Shown: positions 1-8,313 of the stretch, one piece after another
Numbering within the stretch: position 1 is the first letter of the stretch
Layout of the letters: each line of letters begins with the position of its first letter
The notes under the pieces: generated by a model
Database searches by the model: none
Told to the model about the DNA's origin: nothing
What the model saw: only the letters and a program-made list of their open reading frames with translations
Made by a program: the position numbers and the translations under genes
Source of the DNA: Candidatus Bathyarchaeota archaeon A05DMB-3
Lineage (GTDB): Archaea > Thermoproteota > Bathyarchaeia > Bathyarchaeales > Bathycorpusculaceae
Direction of reading: 5' to 3'
Length of the DNA stretch: 64,000 bases
NCBI GenBank assembly: GCA_019685555.1
Contig: JABFQN010000001.1
Location: 1-64,000, forward strand

Positions 1-106
1 TTTCCTCTGGAAAAGTCAATTTTAGGGCTTCTGGCAAACCAAAATTGACTAGCCCTCCCCCTCTAGAATTTCCAACATTTATTGGTTGAAGAAAAAGCCA
101 ATACAA
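1..106 (-). CDS. Partial CDS running off the left edge, EVE-associated-like fragment
   Basis: An open minus-strand frame continues out of the window. Read from a TTG at 106 it gives MYWLFLQPINVG, then a Gly-rich stretch followed by LVNFGLPEAL. A GAGGTG Shine-Dalgarno-like string lies about six bases upstream and an ATATATAG TATA-like box lies at 124-131. The GGGLVNF segment resembles the GTGGGPVNF segment of the EVE protein encoded at 355-1203, so this may be the start of a related protein or a duplicated fragment. Only 35 codons are visible, so the function cannot be assigned. Confidence 0.35.
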   Translation of the reverse strand, partial: MYWLFLQPINVGNSRGGGLVNFGLPEALKLTFPEE

Positions 107-217
107 GCCTACCACCTCTAAGGATATATAGCTTGGAGTTCATTACACTAACCATGAATCAAACTAAAAATTAATATTTGTATTAGGTACCTGCTTCTAT
201 TAATGGAGATAAAAAGT

Positions 218-340
218 ATGAGGTATAGGGAAGTATTTGATTTAGAAAAATTTGAGCATAGAGTTAAACTGGCGAAACTTTTGCTTGATAAAACAGTAAG
301 CTTCACTACAAAGAGTGTTGTATTGGAATTTGCTGATTAA
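218..340 (+). CDS. Small hypothetical protein, 40 aa
   Basis: An ATG at 218 follows a GGAGAT Shine-Dalgarno-like sequence at 204-209 and opens a 40-codon frame (MRYREVFDLEKFEHRV to SVVLEFAD) ending in TAA. The peptide is charged and amphipathic, with no membrane segment. It could be a genuine small protein or the 5-prime remnant of a longer gene; short basic N-termini of this type occur in tyrosine recombinases, and a tRNA gene lies 1 kb away, but this is only a suggestion. The bases from 107 to 217 hold only the TATA-like box of the neighbouring partial gene. Confidence 0.35.
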   Translation: MRYREVFDLEKFEHRVKLAKLLLDKTVSFTTKSVVLEFAD

Positions 341-354
341 TATTTTTCATTAGT

Positions 355-1203
355 TCATCTTAGTTTCTTTTCGAGTTCAATAAACTTTTTCTTGTATTCA
401 TACATTTCCTTAATTTCTTCTGGTTGCATTAATGTTGTAACCTCACCGATTTCATGAAAAGACCCCGCAAGTAATACCTTTGCTCTTTCTTTATCTTCAT
501 GTCTAGTAACAACAAGGAATAAATCTGCACTCCATATATCATAGGCGTGCTTTAACTTTGCAAGTGCAGAGTCTAGAACTCCTTTGTCGTGAACTTCGAA
601 TACTTTTGTTGGATTTCCAACTTTAACTCGCTTCCAGACGGCATCGTACCTATATGGTCCGGCTAAATATTCTCGCTCAGCGGATTTTCCAAACATTTCA
701 CCTAGTTCAACAATCATGTTTATTAATTCTGAATGAGTTAAGAGAGTAGGTTCGAATACTGGAGGTTGCACTGGTTTCTTTTTCATTTCATTTAAAATTA
801 TCTCATAGTCAGACTCTGCAAGAGGCTTTCTAAAATTGACAGGCCCGCCACCAGTTCCATAAATGTATACTTGCGGGGCATTCTTCTTTTCGACAAATTT
901 TAGCCTAGGAATAAGGTCCTTGTAATTTGCTTCACCAAGTTGAATTAGCTCAAGGTCTATTTGGTAAGGATATTTTTTCTTCTCTTCTTTTATTTCGTCG
1001 CTCCATATTAGTTCCTTGGTCTCATACCAGTCGCTTATCACTCGAAAAATGCCTTTAAAATGCATGGTTCCCTTGACATAGAAAATTAAAACATCACCTT
1101 TCTTTATCTGAGTTGTAATGCTTCTATTATATGTAGCCCAAACTCTCTTGATTTTCAGTATTTCCCAATTCTCTTTGGTTGCGGACCAAAGCCAATACTG
1201 CAT
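355..1203 (-). CDS. EVE (PUA-like) domain protein with C-terminal PD-(D/E)XK-like domain
   Basis: The first 130 residues show the EVE/YTH-like fold signature: MQYWLWSATKENWEI at the start, then KKGDVLIFYVKG and GIFRVISDWY. EVE domains bind modified bases in DNA or RNA and are often fused to nucleases. The C-terminal half (about 155-282) has YRYDAVWKR, then FEVHDKG followed by ALAKLKHAYDIW and DLFLVVT. This is the layout of a PD-(D/E)XK nuclease core in which the lysine of ExK is replaced by histidine, so it may be a degenerate or variant nuclease. I chose the ATG at 1203 because TTGGAG sits six bases upstream; a TTG at 1215 would add four residues. A role in defence or modified-base sensing is inference. 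Confidence 0.7.
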   Translation of the reverse strand: MQYWLWSATKENWEILKIKRVWATYNRSITTQIKKGDVLIFYVKGTMHFKGIFRVISDWYETKELIWSDEIKEEKKKYPYQIDLELIQLGEANYKDLIPRLKFVEKKNAPQVYIYGTGGGPVNFRKPLAESDYEIILNEMKKKPVQPPVFEPTLLTHSELINMIVELGEMFGKSAEREYLAGPYRYDAVWKRVKVGNPTKVFEVHDKGVLDSALAKLKHAYDIWSADLFLVVTRHEDKERAKVLLAGSFHEIGEVTTLMQPEEIKEMYEYKKKFIELEKKLR

Positions 1204-1340
1204 ATTAGTCTCCAATTTAATTAAGTTGATTCCTAATTAAAGTATCCTTTTTTGCCTTTATAAGATTTCTAACACTTTTTTATGTGTTTTTTGGTTTATG
1301 TTTTGTTTACGATTGTGAACGTTTGGATGCATATTGAAAG

Positions 1341-1414
1341 CGCCGCCGGTCGGACTTGAACCGACGACCGACTGGTTAACAGCCAGCCGCTCTACCACGC
1401 TGAGCTACGGCGGC
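1341..1414 (-). tRNA. tRNA-Asn (GTT)
   Basis: The minus strand folds into a full cloverleaf. The acceptor stem is GCCGCCG paired with CGGCGGC. The D arm is GCTC/GAGC, the anticodon stem GCTGG/CCAGT carries loop CTGTTAA (anticodon GTT), and the T arm is GTCGG with loop TTCAAGT and CCGAC. The discriminator is G. No intron is present, and the 3-prime CCA is not encoded. It is transcribed toward the EVE gene and is a potential integration target for mobile elements. Confidence 0.97.
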
Positions 1415-1464
1415 TCACCATGCCTAAAGGTTTCAGTTTTAAAGCTGTATTTAAGTTTATTCTG

Positions 1465-2937
1465 TTATGTGATTCCAGCTTTTCTTGCTTTGCGTTCAAT
1501 AAGCTTAACAAAAAAGGTGTATAAGCTGCGCATGGGTTTTGCATACCATTTTCCAGCAAAAGATAAGTCTATCAAATTGTCTATCCAGCGAAAGTCATGT
1601 CTTAAACATTTTATTAAAAGTTCCCGATGAAGTCTTGTCATTTGGGTTTCCTTAAACCATTGTTGGTTTTTCAATTTGCCCAAAGGAACGAAAAATAATG
1701 GCACAATTAGGCTTCTTATGTGTTTGAGGTCTTCCACAAGCTCTATGGTTTTGATTAGGTCGTTTTCGGTTTCTTCTGGAACCCCAACAATGAGGGTGCA
1801 TGCTGGAACTAAGTTGTTGTCATGCATTAAGCCCATGCCAGTGCGCACAACTTCTGGCCATTCTTCTGGTTTGAAGGGATGCGCCTTCGCAGGCATCATT
1901 TTTTTCGCCAGTTCGGGTGAGCCTGTTTCGATGCCTACTTCGGTGCCCCACCATGGCTGTTTTTGCAGTATGATTTCGGCCAATTTGGAGAAAAGCTTTG
2001 GTTTTAAAGCCACGGTTGCGAGGGAGCAGTGGCTCCAGCCTATGCCGCCATCACATTTTTTTACAACAGCCTCATGCAGCATAACCAGTTTTTTGTCGTT
2101 GGGGGTGGTGTTTCGTGAACCGTAAAGCATGACGTCTTCAGCGTGGAGGCACGCATACCGCGTGTAGCCGCTTTTGAAGTTTACATCTATTTCTGCAAGG
2201 GTTTTTTCAATGGGATACCATCGCAGTGGGCGCAGGGTTACGCTGCAGAACTTGCATCCTCGGCAACATCCCCGTCCAATTTCCACTAAACCGTTAACTG
2301 AAGGATTCAAAATGTTTGGGATTTCCTCCAGCTTCGGGGTTTCTTCGACGCTTACCTCGTAGTATTTCGGCAGTTCTTCGCCATTTAAGGCTGCCCGCAC
2401 AATTTTCCCAATAACCCTTTCTGCTTCGCCGTCAATTATGCAGTCAATCCCATACTCCTCAACAAAGTTTTCTCTATACTTAAACTGCCATACGCCGGAG
2501 CCGCCAACAACAATTTTTAAGCCGCGTTTTTTCGCTTTTCTAACCTCTGGCTTCTCCAAAAAACGTCGAAAATACTGTGCAAGAAAAGGCTCCTTCTTTA
2601 AAATTGCAGCAAAAGTGCTGGAGGCTGGACCAAGCCCAAAGGGGTCCATGACATGGATGCCTAAAACTTTGGCTTCATCTAAATATTTTCCAATGTGGTC
2701 AGGGTCAACTGTTAAGACCTTAAACCCTTCGCCTAAAAGTTGAGCCTCCACCTTCCTTAAACCATAGGGAGCAGCCAACGAAACACCGTTTACCGCTTTC
2801 ATCGGCGGAAAGAATAGGAAACTGTAAAGCCAGTCTGGAATAACGTTTGGAGGGGCGCATGTTCCAAATCCGAGAAACTCGTTTTGATGGTAATCGCTCA
2901 TTAAAGTGCGGTCTGCGGTTAATAGCACATCCGCCAT
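1465..2937 (-). CDS. B12-binding-type radical SAM protein
   Basis: This is a 490-residue protein. The N-terminal 180 residues look like a cobalamin-binding Rossmann region, with alternating strand-helix pattern and VVGGSGVWQF. The radical SAM core follows, with the CX3CX2C cluster in GRGCCRGCKFCS (about residues 222-233), then the conserved CSLATVALKP, EVGIETGSPELAK and TLIVGVPEETENDL strings. The family contains methylthiotransferase-like and methyltransferase enzymes, and the substrate here is unknown. The ATG at 2937 follows AGAGGGGA. It is a single gene convergent with nothing obvious and stands downstream of a short AT-rich spacer. I am confident of the fold and not of the reaction. Confidence 0.85.
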   Translation of the reverse strand: MADVLLTADRTLMSDYHQNEFLGFGTCAPPNVIPDWLYSFLFFPPMKAVNGVSLAAPYGLRKVEAQLLGEGFKVLTVDPDHIGKYLDEAKVLGIHVMDPFGLGPASSTFAAILKKEPFLAQYFRRFLEKPEVRKAKKRGLKIVVGGSGVWQFKYRENFVEEYGIDCIIDGEAERVIGKIVRAALNGEELPKYYEVSVEETPKLEEIPNILNPSVNGLVEIGRGCCRGCKFCSVTLRPLRWYPIEKTLAEIDVNFKSGYTRYACLHAEDVMLYGSRNTTPNDKKLVMLHEAVVKKCDGGIGWSHCSLATVALKPKLFSKLAEIILQKQPWWGTEVGIETGSPELAKKMMPAKAHPFKPEEWPEVVRTGMGLMHDNNLVPACTLIVGVPEETENDLIKTIELVEDLKHIRSLIVPLFFVPLGKLKNQQWFKETQMTRLHRELLIKCLRHDFRWIDNLIDLSFAGKWYAKPMRSLYTFFVKLIERKARKAGIT

Positions 2938-3048
2938 AGAGTCCCCTCTAAACGCTCTTATTATAAAGATTTAAAACATTTAAATTTTGATATATTTTTC
3001 GCGAGGACTTAGCGATTATGAATGAAGCGGAAAAATAGGTTTAAGAGG

Positions 3049-3525
3049 CTAGCCAGTGTTGTTTGCTGCTTCGCCTTCCATTTCTTGAAGCATTCTCTGG
3101 GTTCTTGTCTCCACGAAAGCAGCGATTTTCTCTACAGTGATGGTTTCCTCTTCCCTTTGTTTTGCAAGTTTTTCCCTTACTACGCTGATTAACTTCTCGA
3201 AATTCACTGGTTTTATCAAGTAGGCGTCTGCGTCGTAGTTTAGGGCTTCAACAGCATTTTCCAAATTCGGATACCCAGTTATCATTATCTTTATCATTTT
3301 CGGCGTTGTCTCCCGAAGCTTCTTTAACAGTTGGGTTCCCTCCATGTCCGGAAGCACTATGTCTAAAAGGGCAATGTTGTAAGTTTTAATCTTAGACTTT
3401 TCTATGGCTTCTCCCCCAGAATGCGCCACGTCCACGATGTAGCCTTCGCCTTCAAGTATCAAACTTAGTGTTTTGCAAATGTCCTTGTCATCGTCAACTA
3501 TTAGGATGCATGCTTTTTTCTTCAA
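3049..3525 (-). CDS. Response regulator receiver protein
   Basis: This is a CheY-like receiver of about 120 residues plus a short helical tail. The acidic pocket is IVDDDKD near residues 9-14, the phospho-acceptor Asp lies in ALLDIVLPDMEG, the Thr is in MITGYPN and the Lys is in YLIKPVNFEKL. The TTG start at 3525 is fixed by a full GGAGGTGA seven bases upstream. It lies seven bases after the 123-residue gene at 3533-3904, so the two are almost certainly cotranscribed. There is no DNA-binding domain and no histidine kinase in the window, so the partner kinase must be elsewhere. Confidence 0.92.
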   Translation of the reverse strand: MKKKACILIVDDDKDICKTLSLILEGEGYIVDVAHSGGEAIEKSKIKTYNIALLDIVLPDMEGTQLLKKLRETTPKMIKIMITGYPNLENAVEALNYDADAYLIKPVNFEKLISVVREKLAKQREEETITVEKIAAFVETRTQRMLQEMEGEAANNTG

Positions 3526-3532
3526 CTGGTTT

Positions 3533-3904
3533 TCACCTCCGTTTCTCTAAAATTTTAACTCTTGAAACCCTCCTCAAAGAGTATGCCTCTCTAACTTTTT
3601 CCACCCATTCAGAAAACACGATTGGTCCTTTTTCATTAAACTCGACACCAAATTTTTTGCATAGAACCGCCCTTTCCAAAATTGAAACAGTTCCAAGCGA
3701 GGAGACGTTATGAAAACGTGACCCCTCAAACTCTAAAACGTTCCTCAATTCATTAAAGAAAAATTCAGGGTCTTGCGGTATACTCGATAAAGGGAAGCCT
3801 TTTCTCTTTAAATATTCATAAAAAATTTTTATTGTTTTTTCTCCCAGCGAATATCGTAGCGTGTCATCAATTGCCTTCAATAGCACTTGGTCAAACTCGT
3901 CCAA
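3533..3904 (-). CDS. NitrOD5-like small output-domain protein
   Basis: The 123-residue soluble protein has the pattern AIDDTLRYSLGEKTIKIFYEYL, then SSIPQDPEFFFNEL, then SILERAVLCKKFGVEF. This resembles the small output domain (NitrOD5) found in archaeal two-component proteins; I know that pattern from memory and could not check it. Pairing with the receiver protein immediately downstream supports a signalling role. The start is TTG at 3904 with GGTGAAAGG upstream. The charged tail (WVEKVREAYSLRRVSRV) is not part of the recognisable domain. Confidence 0.7.
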   Translation of the reverse strand: MDEFDQVLLKAIDDTLRYSLGEKTIKIFYEYLKRKGFPLSSIPQDPEFFFNELRNVLEFEGSRFHNVSSLGTVSILERAVLCKKFGVEFNEKGPIVFSEWVEKVREAYSLRRVSRVKILEKRR

Positions 3905-4120
3905 ACCCTTTCACCGAGCCAACGACCCTTCAGTCTTCTTTTCCAAAGCTAGGGCTGTCTAAAGCGTATTTTCGCTTAAAGTTCTCTAATTCCAGTGGAG
4001 TCAAAAAGCTTTATCAACTGGTAATCTTAACTTGAAATTCACAATTTTAACTTTTGCAATATGCAGAAAGCATTCATTTTAGAGTAAACCTTTTTACGGT
4101 TATCGGATTCTCGACTTGCA

Positions 4121-5305
4121 TTGAAAGGGTGGTTGCTAGGTTTGGCTAGAGACCTTCGCCTTTTATTGCTGGGCGCTGCCCATTCGTTAAACCACTCGCT
4201 TTTTGCAATAACTCCTCCTCTTTTAACGGTTATTATGGCTGATTTGGGCGTTTCTAAACATGTTATAGGAACAGTTTCTATGGCGGCGTCTTTCATCTAC
4301 GGTTTTGGAGCCTTGATAGGTGGTCCTCTAGGCGACAAGATTGGAGAAGCCAAAACAGTGATCCTCTTCCTTTTTTCTTCAGGATTTTCCACATTTGTAA
4401 TGTTTGCGGCTGGAGCAACGGGAAGCATATACTTTTTCGCTTTAGCCCTAATTTTGATGGCTGTGGGGGCAAGCTTCTACCATCCCACGGCGAACTCGCT
4501 GATTTCTAAAGCCTTCACTGGACGCGTGTCTGAAGCCATGGGAATTCACGGTGTCGGCGGAACCCTAGGCGTGGTCTTAACCCCCACAATCGCATGGTTT
4601 ATTGGCTCAGTTTTCGGTTGGCCTGTAGCCTTCGCCACTTTTGGGCTTCTCTGCGTAATCTTCGCTTTTCTTTTCATCGAGAATTTCGGGTTTAGAGATG
4701 CTGAAAACAAAAGTCGAGCGGCGGGAAGCATAATTGAAGCCTTTAGAATTCGCGAGCTTTGGCTGCTTCTAGTTTTTAACATCACCATCGGGCTTTTTAT
4801 GAAGGGTGTGGAACTTTTCTTTCCAACATATCTTCAGGAAAACAGGGGTATCAAGCCCATGTGGGCTTCTGTTGCTTACACGCTTGTCTTGGCTTTTGGG
4901 GTTCCGGGACAATGGATTGGTGGAAAAACCGCTGACAAATACGGCTCTAAAAGGGTTTTAATTGCTGCATCCGCTTTTATATGCTTAAGCTTGTTTTCCC
5001 TTTTGCTTGTTCCAGTATATTTTTTGGGAATAGCAGTTTTCATAGTTCTCTACGGACTCTTCTTTTACGCCCATCAACCAGCCCTAAACGCGCTTACAGG
5101 TTTTCTTTCCCCAGAAAGCCAACGGGGCGCGGTTTATGGCATTTTCTTTTTCACATCTTTTGGCATAGGCTCTATATCCCAGTTTATTTCTGGATATTTA
5201 GCTGACATTTACGGGTTGGATATAGCCTTCTACGTGCTTACAGCCTTCGCTATCATCGCGTTGCTGCTGTCCTTTAAGCTTCCAGAGAGAAGAGAGCCAA
5301 AATAG
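4121..5305 (+). CDS. MFS transporter
   Basis: A 394-residue protein with about twelve hydrophobic segments. The A-loop motif GGPLGDKIGEAKTV follows the second helix, and a second copy, GGKTADKYGSKRV, appears in the C-terminal half, as expected for the 6+6 MFS fold. The substrate cannot be read from the sequence. The start shown is TTG with no clear Shine-Dalgarno sequence; an in-frame TTG ten to twelve bases further on follows GGGTGG and is a reasonable alternative. It ends 15 bases before the convergent end of feoB. Confidence 0.85.
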   Translation: MKGWLLGLARDLRLLLLGAAHSLNHSLFAITPPLLTVIMADLGVSKHVIGTVSMAASFIYGFGALIGGPLGDKIGEAKTVILFLFSSGFSTFVMFAAGATGSIYFFALALILMAVGASFYHPTANSLISKAFTGRVSEAMGIHGVGGTLGVVLTPTIAWFIGSVFGWPVAFATFGLLCVIFAFLFIENFGFRDAENKSRAAGSIIEAFRIRELWLLLVFNITIGLFMKGVELFFPTYLQENRGIKPMWASVAYTLVLAFGVPGQWIGGKTADKYGSKRVLIAASAFICLSLFSLLLVPVYFLGIAVFIVLYGLFFYAHQPALNALTGFLSPESQRGAVYGIFFFTSFGIGSISQFISGYLADIYGLDIAFYVLTAFAIIALLLSFKLPERREPK

Positions 5306-5320
5306 CCTCCTCAAACATTG

Positions 5321-7285
5321 TTATGAAGGCATAAATAACGGTAATATTCTGTAGGCTACCCCGCCTAAGAAAAGGGCAAGAGCCACATCAACAACGGTTA
5401 TTGCCAAAGCCTTTTTCCATCCCAACTCCTTTAAAAGCGCGGCAACAGTCGCCACGCATGGAATATATATCATTGTGACGAGGGCGAAAACAATCATTTG
5501 AACGGCTGAAAGCGAATTCAGTGGGATAAGCTCTGCAAGTAAAATTAGGGCTAGTTCCTTGCGGAGAACACCAAATATTAGGGGGATTCCCGCCTCTACT
5601 GGAAGCCCAAGCCATCCGTTTATGAGGGGGCTTGCGCCAGCGGTCACATAGGCTATAAAGCCTATTATGTTTAAGGCGGTTATTGTTAGGCTTCCAGCCA
5701 CTATTATTGGAAAGGCTATGTAGACGAAGTCTTTTGTCCTGCTCCATGTTTTGGTTAAAACGTTCCTTAATGAGGGCTTTTTGTAGGGGGGCATTTCCAT
5801 TATTAAGCCGACGGGTTCTCCTGGCAAAGCCTTGAAGGCTATTCTGCCCAGAATGAAGATTAGGATTAGGTCGAAGGCGTAAAGGGCTAGGGCTGCATGT
5901 AAACCCACAAACCTTCCCACAAGCCCCAAAATAACCACGGTTCTGGCAGCGCATGGAATTAATGTGACGGCAAAAGCAGCTAGCAAACGCTCCCGCTCTG
6001 TTTCCATGATTCTGCAGCCAATGCAGGCGGGGACACTGCAGCCATATCCTAATATAAGCGGTATGAAGGCTTTTCCATGCAAACCCATTTTATGCATTAA
6101 ATTATCCATGAGAAAGGCGGCTCTCGGTAAATAGCCACTATCCTCCAATAGGGCGAGAATGATGTAGAATGGCACAATATATGGTAAAGCTATGGTTATT
6201 CCGGCAACTAATCCGCCTAAAACCCCATTGTTAATTAGGGTTGCTGCTGAGCTTGGAAGAAAATGGGCTAGAATATTTCCAATATATGATGATAAGCCTT
6301 GAAAAATGAAGTCGAGGACTTCTGATAAATAGCTGCCTCCCCAAAAAATCAGAGTGAACATGGCGGCTATGACACTTGCCAATATTGGGTAGCCGACAAC
6401 CTTGTGGGTTGTTAATGCGTCAAGTTTCTGTTCTAGGCTTATCCTTGGAGGCGCCTCAACTGTTGTGGCTTCTTTGGCTATTTTGCTTGCTATGGAATAT
6501 CTCTCCGAAGCCAATATTACTGGGGACGGTTCGCCATGCATTTTCTCCAGTTCCAAGGCAAACTTTTCTGCATGCTCTAAAACTTCTGCGCCGCCTTCGT
6601 AGTTTTTCAACTTCCCAGCAACATCCACGTCTCTTTCCAGAAGTTTGACGGCAATCCACTTTGCTGGATAAACCTCGCACAACTGTGGAAGGCTATGTTC
6701 AACAAATTTTTTCAACTTTTGCACTTGCTTTTCAACTTCTGCTCCAAACCTAACCTTTAAAGGTTGAAGTTTCTTTTCACCGTTCACTACAGCGATAACC
6801 GTTGTGAGGAGTTCGTTTATGCCGCTTCCGGTGATGGCGACTGTTGGAACCACTGGCACGCCTAACGCTTCTGAAAGCTTATTCACGTCTATGCGTATGC
6901 CCTTCTTAGCTGCAAAGTCCACTTGATTTAGGGCAACAACTATGGGAGCTTCAAGCTCTAAAAGCTGAAGCGTAAAGTAAAGGTTCCGTTCAAGTGCAGA
7001 AGCATCAACAACATTGATTATAATATCGGGCTTTTCAACGGCTATGTAATCCCTTGAAACAATCTCTTCAAGGGAGAAGGCTGAAAGCGAATATATGCCA
7101 GGCAAATCAATCACGCGTATGGTGTAACCCTTAAAATGCAATGTTCCTTCAGCTCTTTCTACAGTTTTGCCAGGCCAGTTTCCAACAATTTGATTTAAGC
7201 CCGTAAGCTGGTTGAATATGGCGCTTTTGCCGACGTTGGCGTTTCCAGCAAGGGCTACCCGCAACTGTTTAGTCATGGTGCTCAT
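5321..7285 (-). CDS. feoB: Ferrous iron transporter FeoB
   Basis: At 654 residues this is a typical FeoB. The N-terminal GTPase has G1 GNANVGKSAIFN, G3 DLPGIYSL and G4 NQVD. A helical spacer follows, then Gate-type membrane domains with GYGCSVPACIGCR and the second-gate string GVLRKELALILL, with about eight to ten membrane helices. It imports Fe(II) across the cytoplasmic membrane. It overlaps the end of feoA by 17 bases and is the last gene of a dtxR-feoA-feoB operon, so its expression is expected to follow the metal-responsive operator at 8264-8279. Confidence 0.96.
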   Translation of the reverse strand: MSTMTKQLRVALAGNANVGKSAIFNQLTGLNQIVGNWPGKTVERAEGTLHFKGYTIRVIDLPGIYSLSAFSLEEIVSRDYIAVEKPDIIINVVDASALERNLYFTLQLLELEAPIVVALNQVDFAAKKGIRIDVNKLSEALGVPVVPTVAITGSGINELLTTVIAVVNGEKKLQPLKVRFGAEVEKQVQKLKKFVEHSLPQLCEVYPAKWIAVKLLERDVDVAGKLKNYEGGAEVLEHAEKFALELEKMHGEPSPVILASERYSIASKIAKEATTVEAPPRISLEQKLDALTTHKVVGYPILASVIAAMFTLIFWGGSYLSEVLDFIFQGLSSYIGNILAHFLPSSAATLINNGVLGGLVAGITIALPYIVPFYIILALLEDSGYLPRAAFLMDNLMHKMGLHGKAFIPLILGYGCSVPACIGCRIMETERERLLAAFAVTLIPCAARTVVILGLVGRFVGLHAALALYAFDLILIFILGRIAFKALPGEPVGLIMEMPPYKKPSLRNVLTKTWSRTKDFVYIAFPIIVAGSLTITALNIIGFIAYVTAGASPLINGWLGLPVEAGIPLIFGVLRKELALILLAELIPLNSLSAVQMIVFALVTMIYIPCVATVAALLKELGWKKALAITVVDVALALFLGGVAYRILPLFMPS

Positions 7286-7574
7286 CCTTAATGGGCTTTA
7301 CCAGCACTTTTGAGGCTACTCCAAGTCCTAGGGCAAGCGCTACTCCTCTAACTTCAATTTCAACTGGTCCGCTGAAGGAGCCTTTTCTGACGAGTTTAAC
7401 TTCAACTCCTGGAGTTAATCCCATATCCGCTAGTCTTCTGACAAGTCCAAAACCGCCTAGGGCTTTAACTATGACGCCTTTCTCGCCTTCTGCCAACTCT
7501 GTTAGAGCTTTTAAGGCTCCCTCATTCTTCGGTGGTTCTCGCCTTTGAAGGCCCCTCCGTTTTCTAAACATCAT
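7269..7574 (-). CDS. feoA: FeoA family protein
   Basis: The 101-residue protein carries the SH3-like FeoA core: AEGEKGVIVKALGG, RRLADMGLTPGVEVKLV and GPVEIEVRGVALALG. FeoA stimulates FeoB transport, probably by docking to its cytoplasmic domain. The basic N-terminal 25 residues (MMFRKRRGLQRREPP) extend beyond the usual domain. Its start overlaps the stop of the upstream regulator by four bases and its end overlaps feoB, so the three are translationally coupled. Confidence 0.93.
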   Translation of the reverse strand: MMFRKRRGLQRREPPKNEGALKALTELAEGEKGVIVKALGGFGLVRRLADMGLTPGVEVKLVRKGSFSGPVEIEVRGVALALGLGVASKVLVKPIKDEHHD

Positions 7575-8245
7575 TTTGGTTTCACCTCGACGCCTCTAAC
7601 CCAGATGTTTTCCGCTTCCTTGTGGGTTATGGTCTGCTCCTTTCCAGCCACGCACAAAACCAGCGTCTTTTCTCTCTTTTTGACAATGTGAACTGGAACG
7701 TTGGGTTTTATTCCCTTACTGGCCAAAGCTAAGAGGGTCTCTTTTCTTTCATTAACAATTTTGGCAACGATGCATGTTTGGTTTACTGCTGCGGAGATAA
7801 GCGGAGAACATTCAACATCGCTGATTTCACCGTTTTCCGTCGGTATGGGATTCCCATGAGGGCAAAATTTTGGATATCCTAAACGTTTTTCTAAAAGTGA
7901 GAGCACATCCTCGGTTAAGGCATGCTCAAGTCTGCAAGCACTTTCGTGAACATCGCTCCACTCAGCCTCTAAGAGGTCTGTGAGAAGTCTCTCCGCAAGT
8001 CTATGCCGTCTAATAATTTGTAGGGCTAGTTTCTCTCCTTCACTTGTAAGCTTTACGCCTCTGTATGGCGTATGTTCCACTAATCCATGCCTTTCCAAAT
8101 GCACAATAGTGTTTGTAATGGAGCCTGGCACAACTTTCAGTTCTTCTGCTAACTCTTTTGTTTTGGCAACTCCACTTCTTTTCTGAAGCTTGTAAATGGC
8201 CTCTACGTATTCCTCAGCCTCGCGGGATAGTTCTTGAGTCGTCAA
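7571..8245 (-). CDS. DtxR/MntR family metal-dependent repressor
   Basis: The 224-residue protein has an N-terminal winged helix (AEEYVEAIYKLQKRSG to LVEHTPYRGVKLT). The dimerisation and metal-binding domain has HRLAERLLTDLL, DVHESACRLEHAL and the CPHGNPIP signature. A C-terminal FeoA/SH3-like domain follows (about 150-220). It senses Fe(II) or Mn(II) and represses uptake genes. The TTG start at 8245 is preceded by AGGAG. As first gene of the operon with feoA and feoB, and with a palindrome over its own predicted start site, it is very likely autoregulated. Confidence 0.94.
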   Translation of the reverse strand: MTTQELSREAEEYVEAIYKLQKRSGVAKTKELAEELKVVPGSITNTIVHLERHGLVEHTPYRGVKLTSEGEKLALQIIRRHRLAERLLTDLLEAEWSDVHESACRLEHALTEDVLSLLEKRLGYPKFCPHGNPIPTENGEISDVECSPLISAAVNQTCIVAKIVNERKETLLALASKGIKPNVPVHIVKKREKTLVLCVAGKEQTITHKEAENIWVRGVEVKPK

Positions 8246-8263
8246 TTGGGCTTTTCTCCTAAT

Positions 8264-8313
8264 TTACGAGCACTCGTAATTTTAACAGCAAAACACGCTA
8301 TAAAACGTTTCGG
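8264..8313 (-). promoter_or_regulatory. Promoter and palindromic operator of the iron operon
   Basis: On the minus strand CCGAAA (8308-8313, BRE) and TTTTATAG (8298-8305, TATA box) are followed by a perfect palindrome TTACGAG-CA-CTCGTAA at 8264-8279. The expected transcription start, about 25 bases below the TATA centre, falls inside the palindrome, just before the AGGAG of the DtxR gene. This is the position expected of a repressor operator. Confidence 0.7.

Noticed and set aside
1334-1630. Plus-strand ORF of 98 aa over the tRNA gene
   Set aside because: It reads the antisense of the tRNA-Asn gene and the tail of the radical SAM gene; no Shine-Dalgarno and random composition.
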